A stretch of DNA of 64,000 bases from contig JBAXUY010000003.1 of the NCBI GenBank assembly GCA_037129475.1, positions 1-64,000 of the forward strand, in the 5' to 3' direction. The position numbers and the translations under genes were made by a program. The notes under the pieces are model-generated. The model was not told where the DNA came from. It was given only the letters and a program-made list of their open reading frames with translations, and made no database searches. This DNA is from RGVT01 sp037129475. Lineage in GTDB: Bacteria; Planctomycetota; Planctomycetia; Pirellulales; UBA1268. Of this stretch, positions 15,354-24,007 are shown piece by piece (position 1 is the first letter of the stretch; every line of letters begins with the position of its first letter).

Positions 15354-16946
15354 TTATACCCGCAGCGAGGCTGAGCGGGATCTCGCGGGCTGATGCGGCG
15401 GGGCCAGTGTGGCCCCGAGCGCATCCTCGGTCCCTGCGGCCGACGTGGGCACATAGTCGCGGATGTCGGCGCGGCGCATCGTGAGCCAGTAGGTCGCCGA
15501 GAGCCCCGGCCAAAGGGCGACGTTGCGGCCGCCGGGCCTGGCATACCAGCTCGTGCAGGGCAGTTGCCAGGGGCTGCCCTGCGTCTGGCGCCACACGGTG
15601 CGGGCGAAGCGCGCCTGGAGGCGGTCATTGTACGCCCGCTGCACGTCCTCACGCACTTCGACCTGCGCGAGCCGCCCCGTGTCGAGCCACCGCAGACACT
15701 GCATGACGTACCGCACCTGGGTCTCGATCATGAACACGATCGAGTTGTGCCCGAGCCCCGAGTTCGGCCCCATGAGCAGGAAATAATTCGGGTAGCCTGC
15801 GACCGCCACCCCCCGGAAGGCCTGTGGCCCATCGCGCCAGTCGTCGGCGAGGCTTCGGCCCTCGCGGCCCCGCACCGCGATCGTGGCGGCGGCGTTGAAC
15901 GGTTCGAACCCGGTGGCGTGGATGATCACGTCGCAGGGATGCTCGCGGCCGTCGGCGGTCACGATCGCCCGTGGCGTCACCTCCCGGATCGGCTCGGTGA
16001 CGAGTTCGACGTTGGGCCGCGTCATCGTCGCGTAGAAGTCGTCGGAGAGCAGCACGCGCTTGCAGCCGAGCGTATAGAAGGGATTGAGCTTGAGCCGCAG
16101 CGTCGGATCGGCGATCTCCCGCTCCTTGAAGTCGGCGGAACGCCTCTGCCCGCGCCCCATCAGCTTCGGCTTGTAGGCCAGGCCGAGGCCGACCGACTCC
16201 GCCTGCCAATACTGGAGACTCCGCCAGAGTCGGAGCGCCCCGGGCATCACCCGGAACATCGTCCGCGTGACCCTCGACACCGGCCGGTCGCGCCGTGGCA
16301 GGATCCAGGGTGGCGACCGCTGGAACACCGTGAGCCGGCCGACCGTGGCGGCGATCTCGGGGATGAACTGGATGGCGCTCGCACCGGAGCCGATCACGGC
16401 CACCGCGCGTCCGGCGAGGTCGACGTCGTGCCGCCAGCGCGCGCAGTGGAACGACACGCCCTCGAAGGATCCGCTGCCGGGAAGGTCGGGCACCTTCGGC
16501 ACGTGCAGCGCTCCCACCGCCGAGACGACCACCCGCGCGGTGAACGTGCGGCCGTCGCGGCCGATGAGCCGCCAGCATCGCGTGGCCTCGTCCCAGGCAA
16601 GGCTGTCGATCGGCGTGTCGAACCGGATGTGACGGACGACGTCGTACCTGGCCGCGACGCCCTGGAGGTAGGTCAGGATCTCAGGCTGCCTCGCGTAGGC
16701 CCGCGACCAGTGCGGATTCTGCGCGAACGAATAGGAGTAGAGATGCGAAGGCACGTCGCAGCCGCACCCGGGATAGGTGTTGTCGCGCCAGGTACCGCCG
16801 AGCGCGGAGGCCTTCTCGAAGATCACGATGTCGTCGCGACCGGCCTCGAGCAACTTGATCGCCATGCAGATACCGGCGAACCCGGCGCCGAGAATCGCGA
16901 CGCCGATGTCGACCGGAGCCGGTCGTGTGTGCGAAGAGCGCGTCAT
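15354..16946 (-). CDS. Flavin-containing (Baeyer-Villiger-type) monooxygenase (530 aa)
   Basis: FAD- and NADPH-dependent oxygenase likely acting on ketones or similar substrates. FAD Rossmann motif GAGFAG (20-25), then the ALGGTWRDNTYPGCGCDVPS segment typical of BVMOs; the BVMO fingerprint FxGxxxHxxxW is visible as FEGVSFHCARW near 160; the NADPH motif GSGASAIQ near 182; and ATGFEPF in the C-terminal half. The start ATG 16944-16946 removes an open extension of about 86 codons that shows no domain. It stands next to the FkbM and M42 genes on the same strand without clear functional linkage. Substrate unknown. Confidence 0.88.
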   Translation of the reverse strand: MTRSSHTRPAPVDIGVAILGAGFAGICMAIKLLEAGRDDIVIFEKASALGGTWRDNTYPGCGCDVPSHLYSYSFAQNPHWSRAYARQPEILTYLQGVAARYDVVRHIRFDTPIDSLAWDEATRCWRLIGRDGRTFTARVVVSAVGALHVPKVPDLPGSGSFEGVSFHCARWRHDVDLAGRAVAVIGSGASAIQFIPEIAATVGRLTVFQRSPPWILPRRDRPVSRVTRTMFRVMPGALRLWRSLQYWQAESVGLGLAYKPKLMGRGQRRSADFKEREIADPTLRLKLNPFYTLGCKRVLLSDDFYATMTRPNVELVTEPIREVTPRAIVTADGREHPCDVIIHATGFEPFNAAATIAVRGREGRSLADDWRDGPQAFRGVAVAGYPNYFLLMGPNSGLGHNSIVFMIETQVRYVMQCLRWLDTGRLAQVEVREDVQRAYNDRLQARFARTVWRQTQGSPWQLPCTSWYARPGGRNVALWPGLSATYWLTMRRADIRDYVPTSAAGTEDALGATLAPPHQPARSRSASLRV

Positions 16947-17402
16947 GAGGGCGCGAGCGTACGCGGCGGCGGTCGAATCGACAATACGGTCGTCAGGGTG
17001 GATGGTTCGGCGACCATCGACGCAGAACAACCTCCGCGTTTCCCGCGGTCGGCCGGTTGAAAAAGGCCCGGGAGGGCAACTCTGTTCGGCACGACACCTG
17101 CCGGATGCGGGAGGAGGACGGGTTTGGGCCTGTCTGTGTTCACAGGACATCTCGGCTCCTGCCGAACGTCGCTTGGCCGGCCTCCGCCGGCTGGTGATCA
17201 CCAAGGCCTCCCGCCCCGATGCTGTCCACCCGTTGCTCCTGGGAGGAGATGATTGGAAGCGTAAGCGAAGGTCGGGGTCGGCTCCCTGAAGAATTTCGCG
17301 CCCGTGCAGCGGCGTCGGCGACGAGCTTCACATCCCGTGCCGAACCGGATCGCGTGGGATGGCTTTTTCGTGGACGGTCTGGACGCGGGGCGGTCGTGTC
17401 GC
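16947..17402. other. 456-bp intergenic region, no supported gene
   Basis: It lies between the end of the FkbM methyltransferase gene and the start of the monooxygenase gene (both minus strand), so it should hold the monooxygenase promoter. Short open frames occur on both strands but have no ribosome sites or recognisable domains. No tRNA or strong hairpin was seen. Confidence 0.5.
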
Positions 17403-18233
17403 TCAGGTCTGCATACCGAGCAGGGGGAAGCCGTTTCGTAGCAGGTCGCTCCGAATGCCCTCCAGGGTGCCGCCGATGCTCTCCAGAAACTCGAGTCTGC
17501 GGGGATCGTCTGAATGTACGGCCACGAAGTTCCAGCAGAGCTCCCCGCGACGTTCAGTCCAATGATCCTCCGTGCATGGCGTGCCGAAAACATCAAAAAG
17601 CATGTACCCACGTTGCCGGAACCATTCGAAGAACTCGGATCTGTCGTATCCAAAAGACGCGGCGGCGCGCGGCAGCGAATTCTCGAAAACGATGAATGGC
17701 GTGTGCTCCGTCACCAAGCCTTTGGCCCCTTTGAGGGCGGAAAACTCGGCGCCTTCCACGTCAAGCTTGATGAACGCGATTCTCCGGTGACCGATGCCAA
17801 GCCTGGCGACCGCGGCATCGAGCGTCGTGACGGGAACACGGATGCTCTCGACGGCATAGCCATCGAGATGGTCTGGCGACAGGGAGCTGATCCAACGCCG
17901 ATTCTTCACGTGGTAGAACGGGACGTCGGCACCCTGTTGATCAGCGACGCAGGCAGCCACGACGGCTACGTTGGAATGGGGGTAACGCGTGCGTAGCGCC
18001 TGATGGATGAAAGGAATCGGCTCGAAGCCGATCACAAGGCCGTGTGGTCCGGCCGCTGCAAGCATGCATGCGAGCATCCGGCCATCGGCCGCGCCACAGT
18101 CAATCGCCGCATCTCCGGCGTGTACAAAACGCGCGATGAGCCGCTCGATCACCCGTTCTGCAAGCTCGCCGCCCTTGATGCCGAACTTGCCGGAGTTCAT
18201 TCCCAGCCAGTCCGGACGGCCGTCGGTGCTCAT
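17403..18233 (-). CDS. FkbM-family methyltransferase (276 aa)
   Basis: SAM-dependent methyltransferase (PF05050). The SAM-binding loop is AIDCGAADGRMLACML near residue 43; GFEPIPFIHQAL is the family 'ExxP' acidic segment; VTTLDAAVARLGI followed by IAFIKLDVEGAEFSALKGA is the highly characteristic FkbM core; FENSLP follows. Members methylate sugars or small molecules, often in glycan or secondary-metabolite pathways; no such genes flank it here, so the substrate is unknown. It diverges from the hom operon. Confidence 0.88.
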   Translation of the reverse strand: MSTDGRPDWLGMNSGKFGIKGGELAERVIERLIARFVHAGDAAIDCGAADGRMLACMLAAAGPHGLVIGFEPIPFIHQALRTRYPHSNVAVVAACVADQQGADVPFYHVKNRRWISSLSPDHLDGYAVESIRVPVTTLDAAVARLGIGHRRIAFIKLDVEGAEFSALKGAKGLVTEHTPFIVFENSLPRAAASFGYDRSEFFEWFRQRGYMLFDVFGTPCTEDHWTERRGELCWNFVAVHSDDPRRLEFLESIGGTLEGIRSDLLRNGFPLLGMQT

Positions 18234-18490
18234 GGCATTGTCCGTGGAGTGTCACCGGCGAGGGCTCGGTTGGGACCCCACCGGGCCGCGAGTTTACCAT
18301 TGGGACGGCACGTTGCTTGGGGGCGGCGGGGCCAACACCCTCGAGACGTGGCCGCCCTCCCGACCGTCACGATCGTCACGCGCCACGCGGCGGTGATTGC
18401 CGTCTGCGCTTTCGGGCGAAGAGCGGCCTCATTACGATCGAGGGCTGACGGTAGGTGCCTGATGCCCAGGCCAGCCGTGAGGAGCCGCGG

Positions 18491-19792
18491 ATGAGTGAAC
18501 CAGTGCGGGTTGGCGTCGTCGGCATGGGAACCGTGGGCTCGGGCGTGGTGCGCCTGCTCGTGGAGTCGGCGGACCACATCGAGCGGCATGCCGGCCGGCC
18601 GATCGTCGTCGCCAGGGCGGTGGTGAAAGACGTCGCCAAGGCGCGGAGCGTGGACGTGCCAGGGGGCAACCTGTCGGCCGACTACCGCGACGTGTCGCGG
18701 GATCCGTCGATCTCAGTGGCGGCCCTGCTCGTGGGCGGCCTCGAGCCCGCGCGGACGATCATGATCGACCTGCTCGAGCACGGGAAGGACGTCGTCACGG
18801 CGAACAAGGCACTGCTGGCCGAGCATGGCCCCGAACTCTTCGAACTCGCCCGGCGGAAGGGGCGGTCGATCGCGTTCGAGGCGGCCGTGGCCGGCGGGAT
18901 CCCGATCGTCGCCGCGATCGGCGAATGCCTCGCAGCCAACCGCATCGAAAGCATTCGCGGCATCTTGAACGGCACGAGCAACTTCATCCTCACTCGGATG
19001 GAGGAAGACGGGGCCGACTATGCCGACGTGCTCAAGCTCGCGCAGCAGAAGGGCTACGCGGAGGCGGATCCGTCGATGGACGTCGACGGCACCGACGCCA
19101 CGCAGAAGCTCGCGATCCTCGCTCACCTCGCGTTTGGCGTGTGGGTGCCGTGGGGCGAGATTCCGCGCATGGGCATCGAGGGGATCGACCTCGGTCTGTT
19201 GCAGTATGCCGCCGAGCTCGGCTATCGGATCCGGCTCGTGGCGGTGGCCAGCCGCAGCGACGGCCGGCTGGCGATGCGGGTGGCCCCCGCGCTCGTGAAG
19301 CAGGGCACGCCGCTCGCGGAAACCCGTGGCGCCTACAACGCCGTGAGCATCGTCGGCGATGCCGTGGGGCGGATGTTTTTCCACGGCCTGGGTGCCGGGC
19401 AGATGCCGACGGCGTCGGCCGTGGTCGCCGACATCATCGATACCGTCGTCGGCCGGGCCGCCATCACGTTCAAGACGACGGGCGTGCTCACCGCTGATTC
19501 GCCCGCGGCCCGGATCGCCGGCGTCGACATGCTGGAGCGGCATTTTTTGCGCATCCGCGTCAAGGACCGCCCGGGCGTGCTCGCCCGGATCACGGGCATC
19601 CTCGGCGAACACGGCATTTCGATCGCCTCCGTGATCCAGCACGACGCAAGCCAGGCGGGCGATGCCACGGTGCCGCTGGTGATCATGACGCACCCCTGCG
19701 GCTCGAACGCGATCAGCAAGGCGATCGACCACATCGACGCCGCCGACGTCGTCAGCGGGCGGAGCGTCTGCCTGAGCGTCCTCGACGAATGA
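18491..19792 (+). CDS. hom: Homoserine dehydrogenase with ACT domain (433 aa)
   Basis: Reduces aspartate semialdehyde to homoserine (threonine/methionine branch). NAD(P) motif VGVVGMGTVGSG (6-17), KDVVTANKALLAEHG, the substrate region EAAVAGGIPI, ILNGTSNFIL (family signature GTxNxIL), the catalytic Lys region GYAEADPSMDVDGTDATQK, and a C-terminal ACT domain (about 355-433; RIRVKDRPGVLARITGIL) for threonine feedback. ATG 18491 is preceded by GAGGAG. First gene of the hom / ApgM-like / lysC operon, 19 nt before the next start. Confidence 0.95.
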   Translation: MSEPVRVGVVGMGTVGSGVVRLLVESADHIERHAGRPIVVARAVVKDVAKARSVDVPGGNLSADYRDVSRDPSISVAALLVGGLEPARTIMIDLLEHGKDVVTANKALLAEHGPELFELARRKGRSIAFEAAVAGGIPIVAAIGECLAANRIESIRGILNGTSNFILTRMEEDGADYADVLKLAQQKGYAEADPSMDVDGTDATQKLAILAHLAFGVWVPWGEIPRMGIEGIDLGLLQYAAELGYRIRLVAVASRSDGRLAMRVAPALVKQGTPLAETRGAYNAVSIVGDAVGRMFFHGLGAGQMPTASAVVADIIDTVVGRAAITFKTTGVLTADSPAARIAGVDMLERHFLRIRVKDRPGVLARITGILGEHGISIASVIQHDASQAGDATVPLVIMTHPCGSNAISKAIDHIDAADVVSGRSVCLSVLDE

Positions 19793-19811
19793 ACCACCGC
19801 GAGCAGCAGCC

Positions 19812-21056
19812 ATGAAGTACGTGATCGTGATTCCCGACGGCGCGGCCGACGCCCCGCAGGACGCGCTCGGCGGCAAGACGCCGTTTCAGGCGGCCCGCAC
19901 GCCGGCCCTCGACGCGCTCGCCGCCCGCGGCAAGGTTGGCCTCACGAACCACGTTCCCGAGAGCCTGCCGCCCGGTTCCGAGGTGGCCTGCATGAGCCTG
20001 ATGGGCTACGACCCGCTCACGTATTTCACCGGCCGGGCGCCGCTCGAGGCGGCCGCGCAGGGCATCGTGCTCGGGCCCCACGACTGGGCCGTGCGGTGCA
20101 ACCTCGTGACGATCTCACCGGCCGAGGGCGGTCCGGTGATGGAGGACTTCACGGCAGGGCACATCTCGACCGAGGAGGCGACGGAGCTGCTCGCTGCCTG
20201 TCAACGCGGGCTGGCCGCCGAATTTCCCGGCCTTGCCGGCTGGGAATTCAAGCCCGGCGTGAGCTACCGCAACCTGCTCATCCATCGTGGGCGAGCCGAT
20301 GCGCCGGCGCCGCTCTCGGGCGACCTGCGGGCCACGCCGCCGCACGACCTCATGGACAAGCCCGTCGCCGACGCGTTTCCGCGCGGTTTCGGCAGCCGGC
20401 TGCTGGCCGACATCATGGGGCGGAGCGCCACGTGGCTCGCGGACCATCCCGTGAACAAGGCGCGGCTCGCTGCGGGCAAGCGGCCCGCCACGCACGTCTG
20501 GCTGTGGGGCGTGGGGAAGGCGCCGGCGTTCGAGCCGTTTGCCACGAAGTACGGCACGAGCGGTACGATGATCACAGCGGTCGACCTCCTGCGCGGCCTG
20601 GCAGCGCTTGCCGGCTGGAAGCGGCGCGAGGTGCCGGGCGCTACCGGCTATCTCGACACCGACTACGCAGCGAAGGGCCGGGCGGCGATCGACGAGCTCT
20701 CGCACACCGACCTCGTATGCGTGCACGTCGAGGCACCCGACGAGGCGAGCCACCAGGGGAATGCCGCGGAGAAGGTGAAGGCGATCGAGGAGATCGATGC
20801 CAAGATCGTGGGCCCGATCGCGAAACACCTGGAGTCGCTCGGCGACCACCGGATCCTCGTCTGCCCCGATCACCCCACGTTCATCGCCACGAAGACGCAC
20901 TCGCGCGGCCGGGTGCCGTTCGTGATCGCCGGCAGCGACATTGCCGCCGGAACGCAAAAAACCTACGACGAAGTGGCAGCGGCGGCGAGCAGCCAGGTGC
21001 TGGAGCCGGGCTGGAAACTGATGGGCATGTTTCTTGGAAAGGACGGGACGGTCTGA
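19812..21056 (+). CDS. ApgM-like phosphoglycerate mutase family protein, probable homoserine kinase (414 aa)
   Basis: Belongs to the archaeal-type cofactor-independent phosphoglycerate mutase branch of the alkaline phosphatase superfamily: N-terminal VIVIPDGAAD (metal Asp), PPGSEVACMSLMGYDP with the nucleophile Ser region, VHVEAPDEASHQGN, and CPDHPTFIATKTHSRGRVPF (metal Asp/His pairs). In several lineages ApgM-like proteins encoded with threonine genes act as non-orthologous homoserine kinases. Here it is sandwiched between hom and lysC (TGATG overlap with lysC), and no ThrB is seen, so homoserine phosphorylation is the better inference than glycolysis. A glycolytic role remains possible. Confidence 0.8.
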   Translation: MKYVIVIPDGAADAPQDALGGKTPFQAARTPALDALAARGKVGLTNHVPESLPPGSEVACMSLMGYDPLTYFTGRAPLEAAAQGIVLGPHDWAVRCNLVTISPAEGGPVMEDFTAGHISTEEATELLAACQRGLAAEFPGLAGWEFKPGVSYRNLLIHRGRADAPAPLSGDLRATPPHDLMDKPVADAFPRGFGSRLLADIMGRSATWLADHPVNKARLAAGKRPATHVWLWGVGKAPAFEPFATKYGTSGTMITAVDLLRGLAALAGWKRREVPGATGYLDTDYAAKGRAAIDELSHTDLVCVHVEAPDEASHQGNAAEKVKAIEEIDAKIVGPIAKHLESLGDHRILVCPDHPTFIATKTHSRGRVPFVIAGSDIAAGTQKTYDEVAAAASSQVLEPGWKLMGMFLGKDGTV

Positions 21057-22816
21057 TGGCGCTGGTGGTGCAAAAGTTCGGCGGAACGAGCGTGGCCGAC
21101 CCACAGAAGATTGTGGCGGCCGCGAAGAAGGCCATCGCCCGGCATCAGGAAGGCAAGCAGGTGGTCGTCGTCGTGAGCGCGATGGGCCATCAGACCGACA
21201 TCCTCGTCGATCTCGCCAAGGCGATCACCGATCGGCCGAGCGCCCGCGAGATGGACATGCTCCTCTCCACAGGCGAGCAGGTGAGCGTGGCCCTGTTCGC
21301 GATGGCGATCCAGTCGCTCGGCCACAAGGCCGTGAGCCTCACCGGCGCTCAGATCGGCATCCGCACCGACTCGACCCACACGAAGGCCCGGATCAAGTCG
21401 ATCTCCACCGACCACGTCAAGAAACTGCTCGCGGACGGCGCGATCGTGATCGCCGCCGGGTTCCAAGGGATCGACCAGAACGGCAACATCACCACACTCG
21501 GCCGCGGCGGCTCCGACACGACGGCCGTCGCGCTCGCCGCCGTTCTCGATGCCGATCTCTGCGAGATCTACACCGACGTTGACGGCGTCTACACGACCGA
21601 CCCGCGGATGCTCCCGGAGGCCCGTCGCCTCGGTTCGATCAGCTACGACGAGATGCTCGAGCTCGCGAGCCTCGGGGCCGGCGTCATGCACTCGCGGTCG
21701 ATCGAGTTCGCCAAGAAGTTCGGCGTCAAGGTGCTCGTGCGGTCGAGCTTCAAGGACGTGCCCGGCACGGTGATCCTCTCGGCCGAGGAATCGACGCCCC
21801 GGCCGGCAAGCGGCGTGGCCCTCGCCAAGGACGAGGCCCGGATCACGCTCGAGAACGTGCCCGACCAGCCGGGATCGAGCCACGCGCTCTTTTCGCGGCT
21901 CGCAGGCGGCGGCATCGCCGTCGACATGATCGTGCAGAACGTCGGGCAGGGGGGGCGGGCCGACATCTCGTTTACCGTGCCCGCCGACGATCTCGCCGAG
22001 GCACTCGAACTGTCGACGGCGGTCGCGAAGGCACTCGGGGCCACGGGCGTGTCGCACGACGCGGCGCTCGCGAAGGTGAGCGTCGTGGGCGTGGGGATGG
22101 AGCGCGAGGAGGGCGTCGCGGGCCGGATGTTTTCCGCCCTCTCGGCGGCCGGCATCAACGTGCGCATGATCACCACGAGCGAGATCAAGATTTCGGCGCT
22201 CGTCGACAAGTCCGACGCCCAGGCGGCGGTGCAGGCGGTCCATCGGGCGTTCGGCCTCGAGGCCGAGACGGCCGACGGCGAGGCCGACGTCGCCGGGACG
22301 CATCTTGTGAAGTCGAGCCCACTCGAGGTGGTGCAGCGGCTCGAGGGGATGGAGGATCTTGCGATCGAAGACTGCCAGCTCGATTCCTCGCAGGCCCTGG
22401 TGACCTTCACCGATCTCCCCGACACGCCCGGCGTCGCGGCTGCCGTGTTCGAGGAAGTAGGCCGGGCCGGGCTGAACGTCGACATGATCGTGCAGAGTCA
22501 CCCGCGCGACGGCCGGGCCGAAATCTCGTTTACCGTTCCGGCCGGCGACCGCGACAGGGCGACCGACGTGGCGAAGAAGATCGCAGCGGCCCGGGGGGCG
22601 AAGGTGGCTGAGGTGCCGCACGTGGCCAAGCTCTCGATCACGGGCGTGGGCATCCGCAGCCACGCAGGCGTGGCCGACCGGCTGTTCAAGCCGCTCGCCG
22701 AGGAAGGCATCAACATCGACCTCGTGAGCACGAGCGAGGTGCGGCTCAACGTGATCGTGGCCGCGGAGCACGGCGAGAAGTCGCTGCGCGTGCTGCGGAA
22801 GGCGTTTGGACTCTGA
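21056..22816 (+). CDS. lysC: Aspartate kinase with duplicated ACT regulatory region (586 aa)
   Basis: First enzyme of the Lys/Thr/Met pathway. Kinase domain about 1-250: VQKFGGTSV (4-12), LSTGEQVSVAL, FQGIDQNGNITTLGRGGSDTTA, and YTDVDGVYTTDPR. After it come two ACT pairs instead of one: ITLENVPDQPGSSHALFSRL plus VSVVGVGMEREEGVAGRMF, then VTFTDLPDTPGVAAAVFEEV plus LSITGVGIRSHAGVADRLF. This four-ACT layout resembles cyanobacterial enzymes and accounts for the length (usual is about 410). The start ATG overlaps the preceding stop (TGATG), so translation is coupled. Probably inhibited by Lys and/or Thr. Confidence 0.95.
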   Translation: MALVVQKFGGTSVADPQKIVAAAKKAIARHQEGKQVVVVVSAMGHQTDILVDLAKAITDRPSAREMDMLLSTGEQVSVALFAMAIQSLGHKAVSLTGAQIGIRTDSTHTKARIKSISTDHVKKLLADGAIVIAAGFQGIDQNGNITTLGRGGSDTTAVALAAVLDADLCEIYTDVDGVYTTDPRMLPEARRLGSISYDEMLELASLGAGVMHSRSIEFAKKFGVKVLVRSSFKDVPGTVILSAEESTPRPASGVALAKDEARITLENVPDQPGSSHALFSRLAGGGIAVDMIVQNVGQGGRADISFTVPADDLAEALELSTAVAKALGATGVSHDAALAKVSVVGVGMEREEGVAGRMFSALSAAGINVRMITTSEIKISALVDKSDAQAAVQAVHRAFGLEAETADGEADVAGTHLVKSSPLEVVQRLEGMEDLAIEDCQLDSSQALVTFTDLPDTPGVAAAVFEEVGRAGLNVDMIVQSHPRDGRAEISFTVPAGDRDRATDVAKKIAAARGAKVAEVPHVAKLSITGVGIRSHAGVADRLFKPLAEEGINIDLVSTSEVRLNVIVAAEHGEKSLRVLRKAFGL

Positions 22817-22835
22817 CTTGGGAGAAACCGTCATC

Positions 22836-23177
22836 ATGGCCGAGACCATCTTCTCGAAGATCATCGACCGAAAGATCCCGGCCCGGATCGAGCACGAAGA
22901 CGACCGCTGCCTTGCCTTCCACGACGTGGCTCCACAGGCCCCGACGCACGTGCTCGTGATTCCGAAGAAGCCGATCCCGTCGCTCGCCGATCTCGAACCC
23001 GGCGACGAGTCCCTCGTGGGCCACCTCGTCATGGTCGCCACGCAGCTCGCGGCGAAGCTCGGTCTCGGCGACGGCTACCGGCTCGTGGTCAACTGCGGCC
23101 GCGACGGCGGCCAGTCGGTGGACCACCTCCACGTCCATGTGCTCGGCGGCCGCCAGATGGGTTGGCCGCCCGGGTGA
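22836..23177 (+). CDS. HIT-family (histidine triad) nucleotide-binding protein (113 aa)
   Basis: HINT-type purine nucleoside phosphoramidase. Starts IFSKIIDRKIPARIEHEDD, the classic HINT N terminus; AFHDVAPQAPTHVLVIPKK; C-terminal triad HLHVHVLGGRQMGWPPG. ATG at 22836 has GGGAG 11 bases upstream; ten in-frame codons further upstream are probably not translated, as they overlap the end of lysC. Normal length. It is 19 nt after lysC, so possibly co-transcribed, though a metabolic link is not obvious. Confidence 0.93.
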   Translation: MAETIFSKIIDRKIPARIEHEDDRCLAFHDVAPQAPTHVLVIPKKPIPSLADLEPGDESLVGHLVMVATQLAAKLGLGDGYRLVVNCGRDGGQSVDHLHVHVLGGRQMGWPPG

Positions 23178-23192
23178 CAGTCGTATGGCGGC

Positions 23193-23247
23193 GTAGGGAC
23201 GGAGCTCCAGCTCTGTCCGCTCGACAGGCCTGGAGGCCTGTCGCTAC
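23193..23247. repeat. 55-bp REP pair (BIME), opposite orientation
   Basis: GTAG (23193-23196) GGACGGAGCTCCAGCTCTGTCC, linker, GACAGGCCTGGAGGCCTGTCG, CTAC (23244-23247). It is the reverse-complement arrangement of the unit at 14138-14192, of identical length, in the gap between the convergent HIT and BFN genes, where it could help termination. Confidence 0.8.
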
Positions 23248-23257
23248 GAGCCTGACC

Positions 23258-23659
23258 CTAGCCGAGCACGCTCTCGAGGACCTCTTCGGCAACGTAGATC
23301 GGAAGATTCGGCTCGCAGGTCACCGCCACGGCGATCGCGTCGGATGGCCGGGCGTCGATCTCCACCATCTCGCCGTCCTTGAGGACACGGATCGTGGCGA
23401 AATAGGTGTGCTCCTTGAGCTCGCTGATCACCACGTCCTGGAACTCGCCGCCGAGCAATTCGACGCTCGCCACGAGCAGGTCGTGCGTGAGCGGCCGGGG
23501 CGATTGATGGTGCTTCACGCGACGGTCGATGCTGGTGGCCTCGAACAGGCCGATCAAGATAGGAAAGGTGCGGTCACCCTCGACCTCCTTGAGGTACACG
23601 ACCTGCTGGTCGTTGATCTCGCTGATGATGATCCGCGAGAGTTCCATTTGGACGCTCAT
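23258..23659 (-). CDS. Bifunctional nuclease family protein, DUF151 (133 aa)
   Basis: Starts MSVQMELSRIIISE; YLKEVEGDRTFPILIGLFEA and SIDRR are the family's central signature, followed by RPLTHDLL, ATIRVLKDGEMVEIDARPSDAIAVAV, matching the BFN domain (PF02577). Plant and bacterial members have been reported with RNase/DNase activity; the role in planctomycetes is unknown. ATG at 23657-23659 has GGAG ten bases upstream; the longer open frame is discarded. It lies downstream of the valS end with the tandem BIME array between them. Confidence 0.85.
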   Translation of the reverse strand: MSVQMELSRIIISEINDQQVVYLKEVEGDRTFPILIGLFEATSIDRRVKHHQSPRPLTHDLLVASVELLGGEFQDVVISELKEHTYFATIRVLKDGEMVEIDARPSDAIAVAVTCEPNLPIYVAEEVLESVLG

Positions 23660-23772
23660 GTTTCTGCTCCGATGTGCGGCTGGAGGGCGAGTGACGCGTC
23701 CGACCGCCTGCGTCCACCCTGCGGCCAAGATTACCCGAAACTGGGCCCGGTTTCACCGGGCTGCCGCGATTC

Positions 23773-24007
23773 GTAGCGACGGGCCTCCAGGCCGGTCGGG
23801 TGGACAGAGCTGGAGCTCCGTCCCTACGCAATGTGGCGACAGGCCTCCAGGCCTGTCGGGTGGACAGAGCGGGAGCTCCGTCCCTACGCAATGTGGCGAC
23901 GGGCCTCCAGGCCGGTCGGGTGGACAGAGCTGGAGCTCCGTCCCTACGCAATGTGGCGACGGGCCTCCAGGCCGGTCGGATGGACAGAGCTGGAGCTCCG
24001 TCCCTAC
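23773..24007. repeat. Tandem array of four BIME units, 60-bp period
   Basis: Four copies of the 55-bp REP pair, separated by the 5-bp spacer GCAAT. Unit 1 starts with GTAG (23773-23776); units 2-4 start with GTGG at 23833, 23893 and 23953. Each ends with CTAC (23824-27, 23884-87, 23944-47, 24004-07). The units differ at a handful of bases. The terminal CTAC contains the valS stop codon. The array lies between valS and the BFN gene. Confidence 0.85.

Noticed and set aside
17140..17331. Short open frames in the gap upstream of the monooxygenase
   Set aside because: Several overlap on both strands, none has a ribosome site or a familiar motif.
23773..24007. Possible CRISPR array (regularly spaced repeats)
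   Set aside because: The spacing is constant with an invariant 5-bp spacer, only four units, palindromic REP content, and no cas genes in the window.
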